The position numbers and the translations under genes are program-made. The notes under the pieces are model-generated. The model made no database searches. It saw nothing but the letters and a program-made list of their open reading frames with translations, and was not told where the DNA came from. From Candidatus Intestinimonas merdavium (GTDB taxonomy: Bacteria; Bacillota; Clostridia; Oscillospirales; Oscillospiraceae): DNA of 45,821 bases. This document shows positions 15,739 through 24,043 of this stretch, one piece after another (the first letter of the stretch is position 1; every line of letters begins with the position of its first letter). The DNA is taken from positions 1 to 45,821 of the forward strand of contig DXCX01000057.1 in NCBI GenBank assembly GCA_019115785.1. Reading direction: 5' to 3'.

Positions 15739-16866
15739 ATGAAACTGAAAAAGCTGTCCGCTCTGCTCCTGGCTGGTACCATGTGCGTGAGCATTGCTGC
15801 TTGCTCCGGCGGCGACGGCACCACCACCCCCGCTCCGTCCACCGCTCCTGAGAGCAGCGCCCCCGCCACCACCGCCGGGACCTCCGACCTGAGTGTGGCC
15901 GTCTTCTATTACAACTACTCCGACGCGTTCATCAGCAACGTCCGCAATGAGATGGATGCTCAGTGGGAGGCCATGGGCGTCACCTACAACAACTACGACG
16001 GCAACACCAACCAGGGCACTCAGATGGACCAGGTCAACACCGCCATCGCCAACGGCGCCAATGTGCTGGTGGTCAATGCCGTGGAGGCCTCCGCTGACGA
16101 GACCACCCAGAGCATCGTGGACGCCGCCAAGACCGCCGGTATCCCCGTGATCTTCTTCAACCGCGAGGTTTCCGACGACGTGGTCAACAGCTATGATCTG
16201 GCCGCTTTCGTGGGTACTGATCCCGCCGAGGCCGGCCACATGCAGGGCGAGCTCATCGGCAACTACCTCATCGAGAACTATGACGCCGTGGATCTCAACG
16301 GCGACGGCGTGATCTCCTACGTCATGTTCAAGGGCCAGGAGAACAACCCTGAGGCCGAGATGCGCACCCAGTACGCCGTGGAGGACGCCAACGCCATCCT
16401 GGAGGCCAACGGCAAGCCCACTCTGGCCTACTATGACACCGCCGCCACTACCCAGTACCTGGTTGACCCCAACGGCTCCTGGTCTGCTGCCGCTGCCCAG
16501 GACTACATGACCACCATTCTCTCCGCCTACTCTGAGGCCAACGGCAACATGGTCGAGCTGGTCATCGCCAACAACGACGACATGGGCCTGGGCGCCATCA
16601 CCGCTCTGGAGACCGCCGGCTACAACAACGGCACCGGCACCACCATCCCCGTCTTCACCGTGGACGGCCTGCAGGGCATCGTGGACGCCATTTCCGCCGG
16701 CAAGGCTACCGGCGCTGTGGGTCAGTCCGCCAGCGGCCTGGCTGAGTCCGTCGCCACTCTGGTGAAGAACTATCAGGCCGACGGCGCTCTGATGAGCAAC
16801 ACCGGCGACATGATCGTGGACTCCGGCGTGGCCAAGATCCGTGTTCCCTACACCACTGTCAGCTGA
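15739..16866 (+). CDS. mglB: Galactose/glucose ABC transporter binding lipoprotein
   Basis: A 375-residue lipoprotein (MKLKKLSALLLAGTMCVS, then lipobox IAAC, Thr/Pro/Ser-rich linker) with a periplasmic-binding type-1 fold. AVDLNGDGVISYVMFKG corresponds to the Ca-binding loop plus strand of MglB. VIANNDDMGLGAITALE and PVFTVDGLQGI match the sugar-site region of the galactose-binding family. ATG 15739 has AAGGAGG 8 nt upstream. It is followed by a strong hairpin (16904-16944), then mglA and mglC. Captures galactose or glucose outside the cell; the exact sugar rests on family similarity and the adjacent galKM genes. Confidence 0.9.
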   Translation: MKLKKLSALLLAGTMCVSIAACSGGDGTTTPAPSTAPESSAPATTAGTSDLSVAVFYYNYSDAFISNVRNEMDAQWEAMGVTYNNYDGNTNQGTQMDQVNTAIANGANVLVVNAVEASADETTQSIVDAAKTAGIPVIFFNREVSDDVVNSYDLAAFVGTDPAEAGHMQGELIGNYLIENYDAVDLNGDGVISYVMFKGQENNPEAEMRTQYAVEDANAILEANGKPTLAYYDTAATTQYLVDPNGSWSAAAAQDYMTTILSAYSEANGNMVELVIANNDDMGLGAITALETAGYNNGTGTTIPVFTVDGLQGIVDAISAGKATGAVGQSASGLAESVATLVKNYQADGALMSNTGDMIVDSGVAKIRVPYTTVS

Positions 16867-16903
16867 TGATAGCATCTACTGCAAGCTAAAATAGGCTGAT
16901 TTG

Positions 16904-16944
16904 CGGGGTTGCCCGTGGGGCGTTTTTCCCCACGGGCGGCCCCG
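16904..16944 (+). promoter_or_regulatory. Strong mRNA hairpin between mglB and mglA
   Basis: A 17-bp stem, CGGGGTTGCCCGTGGGG with CCCCACGGGCGGCCCCG (two G-U pairs), and a CGTTTTT loop. No T run follows, so it is better read as a 3'-protecting or processing hairpin, or partial terminator, that makes more mglB than mglAC. Confidence 0.75.
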
Positions 16945-17036
16945 TATCTGTTATCGAGGAAGCCTCTGCTTGAGCCGCGGGCATTCGGCCGCGGATGAAG
17001 CGGGGGCTCTTCCCCAAGCAAGAGAGGAGGAAGCAT

Positions 17037-18536
17037 ATGGAGCAGCCTGCACTGCTGGAGATGCGTGGCATCACCAAGGAATTCCCCGGCGTCAAAGCGC
17101 TGGATGGCGTCAATCTCACCGTCCGGGCCGGCACGGTCCATGCCCTCATGGGGGAGAACGGCGCCGGCAAATCCACCCTGATGAAATGCCTCTTTGGCAT
17201 TTACAGCCGGGACGGCGGGACCATCACCCTGGATGGAAAAGAGGTCAACTTCAAAAGCGCCAAGGAGGCCCTGGAAAACGGCGTGGCCATGGTGCATCAG
17301 GAGCTCAACCAGGCCCTGACCCGCAGTGTTCAGGACAACCTCTGGCTGGGCCGTTACCCCAAGGTGGGGGGACTCATGGTCAGCGAACGCATTATGGCCC
17401 AGAGGACCAAGGAGATCTTTGAACAGCTGGAGGTCAATGTCAACCCCAAGACCATTATGTCCACCATGCCTGTCTCCCAGCGGCAGATGGTGGAGATCGC
17501 CAAAGCCGTCTCTTACGACGCCAAGATCGTCGTCTTTGATGAGCCCACCTCTTCCCTTACCGAGTCGGAGGTGGAGCACTTATTCCGCATCATCAACATG
17601 CTCCGGGACAAGGGCTGCGGCATCATTTACATCTCTCACAAGATGGAGGAGATCCTCCGCATCAGCGACGATGTCACCATCATGCGTGATGGCACCTGGG
17701 TGGCCACCCGGCCGGCAAAGGAGCTCACCATGGATGAGATCATCAAGCTCATGGTGGGCCGTGAGCTCACCAACCGCTTCCCCGCCAAGACCAATGAGCC
17801 GGGTGAAGTCATTTTGGATGTGGAAAACCTCTCCGGTAAATACACCCGCCTGAAGGAGGCCTCCTTCCATCTGCGGAAGGGAGAGATCCTGGGCATCGCC
17901 GGACTGGACGGCTCCGGCCGCACCGAGGTGCTGGAGAATCTCTTTGGCGTCATGACCAAGGAGAGCGGCACCATCAAGCTCCACGGCAAGGAGATCAAGA
18001 ACCGTACGCCCCGGGAGTCCATCAAAAACGGCTTTGCCCTCCTCACCGAGGAGCGCCGGGCCACCGGCATCTTCGGCATCCGCGATATTAAGGAGAACAC
18101 CGTCATCTCCAATCTGAAGAGCTATCTTCTGGGCGGTATCTGCCTGAGCGACAAAAAGATGAAGGAGGACACCGACTGGGCCATCCAGGCCATGCACATC
18201 AAGACTCCCAGTCAGTCCACCCAGATCCGGTCCCTCTCCGGCGGCAACCAGCAGAAGGTCATCATCGGCCGGTGGCTCCTCACCAAGCCGGAGGTGCTGC
18301 TGCTGGACGAGCCCACCCGCGGCATCGACGTGGGCGCCAAATACGAGATCTACCAGCTCATCATCGATCTGGCCAATCAGGGAAAGGGGATCATTATGGT
18401 ATCCTCTGAGATGCCCGAGCTGCTGGGCGTGTGTGACCGTATTCTGGTCATGTCCGGCGGCCGGCTGGCCGGCGAGGTGGATGCCAGGAACACCAGCCAG
18501 GAGGAGATCCTGACCCTGGCCGCAAAGTATGTGTAA
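17037..18536 (+). CDS. mglA: Galactose/sugar ABC transporter ATPase
   Basis: Double ATPase (499 aa) of the sugar-import family (MglA/RbsA). Domain 1 has Walker [10 protein letters not shown], signature-region [14 protein letters not shown] and Walker [14 protein letters not shown]. Domain 2 has the degenerate Walker [12 protein letters not shown], signature [14 protein letters not shown] and [23 protein letters not shown] 17037 follows AGAGGAGG. It is 12 bp from mglC. It energises import of the sugar captured by the MglB-like proteins. The sequence is clearly distinct from the nucleoside ATPase at 3587 although it belongs to the same superfamily. Confidence 0.93.
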   Translation: MEQPALLEMRGITKEFPGVKALDGVNLTVRAGTVHALMGENGAGKSTLMKCLFGIYSRDGGTITLDGKEVNFKSAKEALENGVAMVHQELNQALTRSVQDNLWLGRYPKVGGLMVSERIMAQRTKEIFEQLEVNVNPKTIMSTMPVSQRQMVEIAKAVSYDAKIVVFDEPTSSLTESEVEHLFRIINMLRDKGCGIIYISHKMEEILRISDDVTIMRDGTWVATRPAKELTMDEIIKLMVGRELTNRFPAKTNEPGEVILDVENLSGKYTRLKEASFHLRKGEILGIAGLDGSGRTEVLENLFGVMTKESGTIKLHGKEIKNRTPRESIKNGFALLTEERRATGIFGIRDIKENTVISNLKSYLLGGICLSDKKMKEDTDWAIQAMHIKTPSQSTQIRSLSGGNQQKVIIGRWLLTKPEVLLLDEPTRGIDVGAKYEIYQLIIDLANQGKGIIMVSSEMPELLGVCDRILVMSGGRLAGEVDARNTSQEEILTLAAKYV

Positions 18537-18548
18537 GGGGGAAGAGAC

Positions 18549-19616
18549 ATGAGTCAAGAATCCAAAGCTTTGGCCGAGAAGGCCCAGAAGCTCAGCGGCA
18601 AACAAGTCGGCGACCTGCTGATGAACAACATGCTGGTCATCATCATGATCGTCGCCGCCATCGCCATCGCCATCTACCGCCCGGCCTTCGTGTCGGCCAG
18701 TTCCATCATCAATATTATCTCCCTGACGGCGGCCTACCTGCCCGCCGCCCTGGGTATTGCCGGCTGTATCGTCCTCACCGGCACCGATCTGAGCGCCGGC
18801 CGCGCCGTGGGTCTCACCGCCTGCGTATCCGCCTCTCTGCTCCAGACTGTCACCGCCTCCAACAAAATGTGGCCCGGCATCGGCACCCTGCCCATCCCCG
18901 TGGTCATCATCATCGCCATGGGCATCGGCGCCCTGGTGGGGGCCTTCAACGGGTTCTTTGTGGGCAAGTTCAAGCTCCACCCCTTCATCGTCACCCTGGG
19001 CACCCAGCTGATCCTCTACACCCTGCTGCTGCTCTATGTCCAGCAGGGCAACAACGGAGGCGGCACCATCGGCAGCCTGGACGAGAGCTATACCAACTTT
19101 GTCCGTGCCCCCCTCTTCTCCATCCCCGCGGGTAACGGTGGCAGCATCCCCATCCCCTGTTATGTGCTCTACTCCATTCTTCTGGCCGTCATCATGTGGT
19201 TTATCTGGAACAAGACCACCTTCGGTAAGAACATGTTCGCTCTGGGCTCCAACGAAGAGGCCGCCCGGGTTTCCGGCGTCAACGTGCTGGTCACCACCAT
19301 TATGGTCTTCGCCCTGGCCGGCGCCATGTACGGCTGGACTGGCTTCATTGAGGGCGCCCGCGTGGCCGCCAACAACGCCAATACCGGTCTGAACTACGAG
19401 CTGGACGCCATCGCGGCCTGCGTCATTGGCGGCGTCTCCTTCGTCGGCGGTATTGGTAAGATCAGCGGTATCATCATCGGCGTCATCATGCTGCGGCTCA
19501 TCTTCGTGGGCCTGACCTTCGCCGGCATTGACCAGAACTACCAGTACCTCATCAAGGGTGCCATCATCCTCTTCGCCTGCGCCCTGGATATGCGCAAGTA
19601 TCTGGCCAAGAAGTAA
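18549..19616 (+). CDS. mglC: Galactose/sugar ABC transporter permease
   Basis: Integral membrane permease (355 aa, BPD_transp_2 family) with about nine hydrophobic segments starting at MLVIIMIVAAIAIAIYRPAF. The motifs GCIVLTGTDLSAGRAVGL and FGKNMFALGSNEEAARVSGV are typical of MglC/RbsC; the latter is the cytoplasmic loop that contacts the ATPase. It ends with the usual basic tail RKYLAKK. A terminator follows 48 bp downstream, closing the mglBAC unit. Confidence 0.93.
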   Translation: MSQESKALAEKAQKLSGKQVGDLLMNNMLVIIMIVAAIAIAIYRPAFVSASSIINIISLTAAYLPAALGIAGCIVLTGTDLSAGRAVGLTACVSASLLQTVTASNKMWPGIGTLPIPVVIIIAMGIGALVGAFNGFFVGKFKLHPFIVTLGTQLILYTLLLLYVQQGNNGGGTIGSLDESYTNFVRAPLFSIPAGNGGSIPIPCYVLYSILLAVIMWFIWNKTTFGKNMFALGSNEEAARVSGVNVLVTTIMVFALAGAMYGWTGFIEGARVAANNANTGLNYELDAIAACVIGGVSFVGGIGKISGIIIGVIMLRLIFVGLTFAGIDQNYQYLIKGAIILFACALDMRKYLAKK

Positions 19617-19655
19617 GGACTTTTGTCAAAGGACTGTGCAGGGGCACGGGATTAT

Positions 19656-19663
19656 GGTACAAT
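19656..19663 (+). promoter_or_regulatory. Extended -10 promoter of the hexokinase gene
   Basis: TGGTACAAT (TGN plus TACAAT, from 19655) with no good -35. The start would be near 19670, inside the left arm of the following terminator stem, so only part of that stem would be present on this transcript. Confidence 0.5.
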
Positions 19664-19664
19664 G

Positions 19665-19707
19665 AGAGACAGGGCAGGAAAGAAAAGCCTGCCCTGTCTC
19701 TTTTTAT
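19665..19707 (+). terminator. Terminator of mglBAC
   Basis: A perfect 14-bp stem, AGAGACAGGGCAGG with CCTGCCCTGTCTCT, a 9-nt loop and TTTTATT. Confidence 0.9.
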
Positions 19708-19753
19708 TACGTAGGCGGGCAGCTCCGCCAAATCATAGAGAGAGGTGAGCCAT

Positions 19754-21058
19754 ATGGCGAATATGATCGGACAAACAGAGGCATTTCTGCACAAATATGG
19801 TCTGGACCCGTCCCTGGTGGACGTGGATGCCTGTGCCAGAGCCTTTTGGGCTGATATGGAGCGAGGGCTCCGGGGTGATCCGGATGCCTGGATGCTGATG
19901 CTCCCCACCTACCTGTCCCTGGACGGGGACATCCCCAGAGATACCCCCACCATTGTCATCGACGCCGGTGGGACGAACTTCCGCATTGGGCTGGTCACCA
20001 TGACGGATGGGGGACCGATGGTGGAGGACCTACGGGTCTTCCCGATGCCGGGCTCACAGGCCCCTATCACCTGGGAGACCTTTGTGGATGAGGTCTCTGA
20101 CGCCGTCCTCCCGTTCACAGGCCGCAGCCGCCGGGTGGGGCTGTGCTTTTCCTACGCCGCCGAGATCCTTCCCAACCGGGATGGCAAAGTTCTGAACCTT
20201 ACAAAGCAGGTCCAGATCTCCGGCGCCCAGGGCCGGGAGCTGGGCCGGGACCTCTCCGCGGCTTTGGAGGCTAAGGGGGCGGGTGGAATCACCTTTGTGG
20301 TTCTCAACGACACGGTAGCCGCCCTGCTGGGGGGAGTGGCCGCCCTGCGGGAGGAGAAATTCGATGGCTACATCGGGTTGATCTACGGTACCGGCGTCAA
20401 CACCTGTTATGTAGAGAGGCAGGAGCACCTGGGTAAGGTGACCACACCCTGGGATCAGGATACCATGCTCATCAATATGGAGTCTGCCCGGTTCGATGGC
20501 GCCCCCATGGGCGCCTTTGACAAGGCCCTGGACTCGAACAGCGTGGACCCGGGGCTGTGCCACTACGAGAAAATGGTCTCCGGTCGTTACCAGGGAGAGC
20601 TGGTGTGGCGGGCCCTGCGGCAGGGGGCGGACGACGGACTCTTTTCCCCCAGGTTCAGCGCTTTTCTGAGGGGGCTGGGGAATCTCACCATGGTGCAGGC
20701 GGATGCCTTTGCCGCCCGCCCCTATGGAGACAATCTACTGGCCGCCGCCTGCGACAGTGAGGACGACCGGGAGGCGGTCTATACCATCATTGACCAGGTG
20801 GTGGAGCGCTCGGCCCGGCTGGTGTGTGCCAACCTGGCGGGTATTCTGCTTCAGACCGGTGCCGGGCAGCACATCCACCGACCTGCCTGTGTGGTGGCGG
20901 AGGGCTCCACCTTCTACAAGGGGCACCTTTTCCGGGGTAAATTGGAGCGGCTGTGCGGCAGCTACATCACCGGCACACTAGGGCGGTATATGGTGTTCCG
21001 TCAGGTGTCGGATGCCAATCTGGTGGGGACCGCGGCAGCGGCTCTCCTGAATCCGTAA
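19754..21058 (+). CDS. Hexokinase, eukaryote-type family
   Basis: ATP-dependent sugar kinase of the hexokinase family (Hexokinase_1/2 fold), not the ROK or Glk glucokinases more usual in bacteria. The 434-aa length fits the roughly 50-kDa hexokinase unit. Visible motifs: phosphate-1 loop [14 protein letters not shown] (about residues 70-83), [11 protein letters not shown] (sugar-binding region, SFP/SYP-like), [13 protein letters not shown] (catalytic Asp), [14 protein letters not shown] (phosphate-2), and [11 protein letters not shown] (adenosine region). It supplies glucose-6-phosphate from sugars imported by the transporter upstream. ATG 19754 was chosen for AGAGAGGTG 6 nt upstream over GTG 19745. 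It lies 31 bp before fhs. Confidence 0.88.
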   Translation: MANMIGQTEAFLHKYGLDPSLVDVDACARAFWADMERGLRGDPDAWMLMLPTYLSLDGDIPRDTPTIVIDAGGTNFRIGLVTMTDGGPMVEDLRVFPMPGSQAPITWETFVDEVSDAVLPFTGRSRRVGLCFSYAAEILPNRDGKVLNLTKQVQISGAQGRELGRDLSAALEAKGAGGITFVVLNDTVAALLGGVAALREEKFDGYIGLIYGTGVNTCYVERQEHLGKVTTPWDQDTMLINMESARFDGAPMGAFDKALDSNSVDPGLCHYEKMVSGRYQGELVWRALRQGADDGLFSPRFSAFLRGLGNLTMVQADAFAARPYGDNLLAAACDSEDDREAVYTIIDQVVERSARLVCANLAGILLQTGAGQHIHRPACVVAEGSTFYKGHLFRGKLERLCGSYITGTLGRYMVFRQVSDANLVGTAAAALLNP

Positions 21059-21089
21059 GCACAGAGAAGAGAGAAAGGGGTCGGAAGTG

Positions 21090-22757
21090 ATGAAGACAGA
21101 CATTGAGATCGCCCAGGCGGCGGAGATGCTGCCCATTGCCCGGATCGCCGAGCAGGTGGGTTTGGACGAGGACAAGCTGGAGTATTATGGGAAATATAAG
21201 GCCAAGGTGGACACCTTGGCCCTGCGGGGAGCGCCCCGGAGGGCCAAGCTCATCCTGGTGACCGCCATCAACCCCACTCCCGCGGGAGAGGGCAAGACCA
21301 CCACCAGTGTGGGGCTGGCCGACGCCCTCCACAGGCTGGGAAAAAAGGCCGTCCTGGCCCTACGGGAGCCCTCTCTGGGTCCGGTCTTCGGCATCAAGGG
21401 TGGCGCTGCCGGCGGCGGTTACGCCCAGGTGGTGCCTATGGAGGACATCAACCTTCACTTCACCGGGGATTTCCATGCCATCGGCGCCGCCAACAACCTG
21501 CTGGCGGCCATGCTGGACAACCACATCCAACAGGGGAACGCCCTGGATATTGACGTGCGCCGCGTCACCTGGAAGCGGTGCGTGGATATGAACGACCGTC
21601 AGCTGCGGAATATCATCTGCGGCCTGGGGGGCAAGGTCAATGGTGTGCCCCGGGAGGATGGCTTCGACATCACCGTGGCCAGCGAGATCATGGCGGTGCT
21701 CTGTCTGGCCTCCGACCTAATGGACCTGAAGGCCCGGCTGGGCCGCATGGTGGTGGCCTATAACCGCTCCGGCGACCCGGTGTACTGCTCCGATCTAAAG
21801 GCCCAGGGGGCCATGACTGCCCTGCTGAAGGACGCCATCCGGCCCAACCTGGTCCAGACCCTGGAGCACACTCCCGCCTTTATCCACGGCGGACCCTTCG
21901 CCAACATTGCCCATGGCTGCAACTCGGTGTCAGCCACCGACACCGCTCTGAAGCTGGGGGACTATGTGGTCACCGAGGCAGGCTTCGGCGCCGACCTGGG
22001 GGCGGAGAAGTTCTTGGACATCAAGTGCCGGGCGGCGGGTCTTACCCCCGACGCCGTGGTCATTGTGGCCACCGTCCGGGCCCTGAAGCACCACGGCGGC
22101 TGCCCCAAGGCGGCGCTGGGCCAGGAGGATCTGGCAGCTCTGGAGAAGGGGCTGCCCAACCTGCTCAAGCATGTGGAAAATATTACCAAAGTGTATGGCC
22201 TGCCTGCCGTGGTGGCCATCAACCAGTTCGACAGCGACACCGAGGCCGAGATCAGCATGATCCGGGCAGCCTGCGGGAAGTACGGCGTTCGGGTGGCCCT
22301 CAGCCAGGTGTGGGGCAAGGGCGGTGAAGGCGGCGAGGAGCTGGCCGGGGAAGTCCTGCGGATCATTGACGAGGAGAAGCCTGACTTCCGCTTTGCCTAC
22401 GAGAGCGGCGCCCCCCTCACCGAGAAGATCGAGGCCATCGCCCAAAAGGTCTACGGCGCTGACGGAGTGGACTATGCCCCCGCCGCCGCCAAGGAGCTTC
22501 AGCGCCTCACCGAGCTGGGATACGGCGCTTTCCCTGTGTGCATGGCCAAGACCCAGTACTCCCTCTCCGACGACCCCGGTAAGCTGGGGGCCCCCAGCGG
22601 CTTCCGCATCAAGGTGCAGAAGGTGAAGGTTTCCGCCGGCGCCGGCTTCGTGGTGGTCCTCACCGGCGACATCATGACCATGCCTGGGCTGCCCAAGGTC
22701 CCCGCCGCAGAGAACATCGACGTGGACGAAAACGGTGTCATCACCGGCCTCTTTTAA
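21090..22757 (+). CDS. fhs: Formate--tetrahydrofolate ligase
   Basis: ATP-dependent cytoplasmic synthesis of 10-formyl-THF from formate, feeding purine synthesis and one-carbon metabolism. The 555-aa length is exactly typical. Motifs: the nucleotide loop [56 protein letters not shown] split across the N-terminal region, and the C-terminal [14 protein letters not shown] 21090 is preferred over GTG 21087 (AAAGGGG about 9 nt upstream). It follows the hexokinase gene closely and precedes a permease by 15 bp. The glycine cleavage operon at 32.7 kb would feed the same folate pool. Confidence 0.96.
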   Translation: MKTDIEIAQAAEMLPIARIAEQVGLDEDKLEYYGKYKAKVDTLALRGAPRRAKLILVTAINPTPAGEGKTTTSVGLADALHRLGKKAVLALREPSLGPVFGIKGGAAGGGYAQVVPMEDINLHFTGDFHAIGAANNLLAAMLDNHIQQGNALDIDVRRVTWKRCVDMNDRQLRNIICGLGGKVNGVPREDGFDITVASEIMAVLCLASDLMDLKARLGRMVVAYNRSGDPVYCSDLKAQGAMTALLKDAIRPNLVQTLEHTPAFIHGGPFANIAHGCNSVSATDTALKLGDYVVTEAGFGADLGAEKFLDIKCRAAGLTPDAVVIVATVRALKHHGGCPKAALGQEDLAALEKGLPNLLKHVENITKVYGLPAVVAINQFDSDTEAEISMIRAACGKYGVRVALSQVWGKGGEGGEELAGEVLRIIDEEKPDFRFAYESGAPLTEKIEAIAQKVYGADGVDYAPAAAKELQRLTELGYGAFPVCMAKTQYSLSDDPGKLGAPSGFRIKVQKVKVSAGAGFVVVLTGDIMTMPGLPKVPAAENIDVDENGVITGLF

Positions 22758-22772
22758 GGGAGCAGAGACCGG

Positions 22773-23873
22773 ATGAAGGCATTCATCAAAAAGGAGGCGG
22801 TGCTGTGCATCGCCTTCCTGTGCGCTGTGATCTCCATGCTCCTGGTGCCGCCGGACGTCGGCTACGCCAGCTATGTGGACTACCGGGTGCTGGCACTCCT
22901 CTTCTGCCTGATGCTGGTGGTAGCGGGACTCCAGGACTGCGGGCTCTTTGACCTGCTCGCCCGGCGGCTCCTGGCGGGGGAGAAGCGGTTCCGTTTTCTG
23001 GCCATGGCCCTGGTGCTGCTGCCCTTTTTCAGCTCCATGCTCATCACCAACGACGTAGCCCTCCTCACCTTTGTACCTTTCGCGGTACTGGTGCTGGAGC
23101 TGACAGGACGACAGGCCCAGCTCCCCTATGTCGTCACCCTCCAGACCGTGGCCGCCAACCTGGGCAGCATGGCCATGCCGGTGGGCAACCCCCAAAACCT
23201 CTTCCTCTGCTCCAAATTTTCCATCCCCATGGGCGGCTTCTTTGCCGCTGTTTTGCCCCTGACGGCGGTGAGCCTGGTGGGGCTGGTCCTGGCGGCTGGC
23301 GCCACCAGCGGCGATATTATTCGGGTGGACTTTCAGGACGCCGGCGGCATTGGTAAGCCGGGACAGCTCAAGCTGATGCTCCTCCTCTTTGCCCTGTGCC
23401 TGCTCTCCGTCTTCCACGTTCTGCCCTGGCCCGCCCTGCTGGCCGTGGTCATTGTGGCTGCCGCCCTCTTTGCCCGGCATCTCTTCCCACGGGTGGACTA
23501 CGCCCTGCTGTGTACCTTTGTGTGCTTTTTCGTCTTCTCCGGCAATCTGGGCCGGATGGAGGGGGTGCGGGGTGTCCTTACCGGGCTCATGGCCCAAAAT
23601 ACCGTGGTCACCTCCGCCCTGGCCAGCCAGATCATCAGCAATGTGCCCGCCGCCGTGCTCCTCTCCGGCTTCACCCAGGACTGGAAGGGCCTGCTGGTGG
23701 GCACCAATGTGGGGGGACTGGGTACCCTCATCGCCTCCCTGGCCAGTCTGATCTCCTTCAAGCTCTATATCCGTACCGAAGGGGCGAAACCCCTCCGGTA
23801 TCTGGGCATCTTCACCCTGGCCAATGTGGTGGGACTGGTGGTGCTGGGCGTTGTGGCCTGGCTCCTGCCGTAA
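22773..23873 (+). CDS. SLC13/ArsB-like permease (citrate-transporter fold)
   Basis: A 366-residue membrane protein with about ten hydrophobic segments. The hairpin regions FFSSMLITNDVALLTFVPFAV and SQIISNVPAAVLL (serine/asparagine-proline motifs) are characteristic of the ion-transporter superfamily that includes the DASS/SLC13 and ArsB families, and LGSMAMPVGNPQNLFL is the matching helical-hairpin motif. It probably exports or imports an anion, but the substrate is unknown; the position behind fhs hints at nothing specific. At the shorter end of the family. It is probably co-transcribed with fhs. Confidence 0.8.
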   Translation: MKAFIKKEAVLCIAFLCAVISMLLVPPDVGYASYVDYRVLALLFCLMLVVAGLQDCGLFDLLARRLLAGEKRFRFLAMALVLLPFFSSMLITNDVALLTFVPFAVLVLELTGRQAQLPYVVTLQTVAANLGSMAMPVGNPQNLFLCSKFSIPMGGFFAAVLPLTAVSLVGLVLAAGATSGDIIRVDFQDAGGIGKPGQLKLMLLLFALCLLSVFHVLPWPALLAVVIVAAALFARHLFPRVDYALLCTFVCFFVFSGNLGRMEGVRGVLTGLMAQNTVVTSALASQIISNVPAAVLLSGFTQDWKGLLVGTNVGGLGTLIASLASLISFKLYIRTEGAKPLRYLGIFTLANVVGLVVLGVVAWLLP

Positions 23874-23878
23874 CAGAA

Positions 23879-24031
23879 AAAACAAGGGTCTGTTGCAAAA
23901 TGCAGTTTTCAGACCCAAGTGGGGAATATATGCATTAAAAAGTTAGCGAGAACCGCCGCCTTGACGGTTCTCGCTAACTTTTTCTTTGGTCTGTTTTTTC
24001 AAAATCCTATTTTGCAACAGGCCCTTGTTTT
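23879..24031. mobile_element. MITE-like inverted-repeat element between convergent genes
   Basis: Terminal inverted repeats of 23 bp with one mismatch (23879-23901 and 24009-24031; core CTGTTGCAAAAT) enclose a second short stem (CAGACC/GGTCTG) and a perfect 19-bp inner stem at 23937-23955/23965-23983 (core GTTAGCGAGAACCG) followed by T residues on both strands. There is no coding frame. The ends resemble those of IS elements with CTGTTGCAAA termini (for example the IS6 family), so it may be a non-autonomous derivative. It also serves as a bidirectional terminator for the permease gene and the amidase gene. Confidence 0.65.
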
Positions 24032-24043
24032 GTGTGCGGGCCG

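Noticed and set aside
23879-24031. Firm assignment of the element to the IS6 family
   Set aside because: Only the terminal CTGTTGCAAA-like sequence supports it; there is no transposase and other IS families have similar ends.
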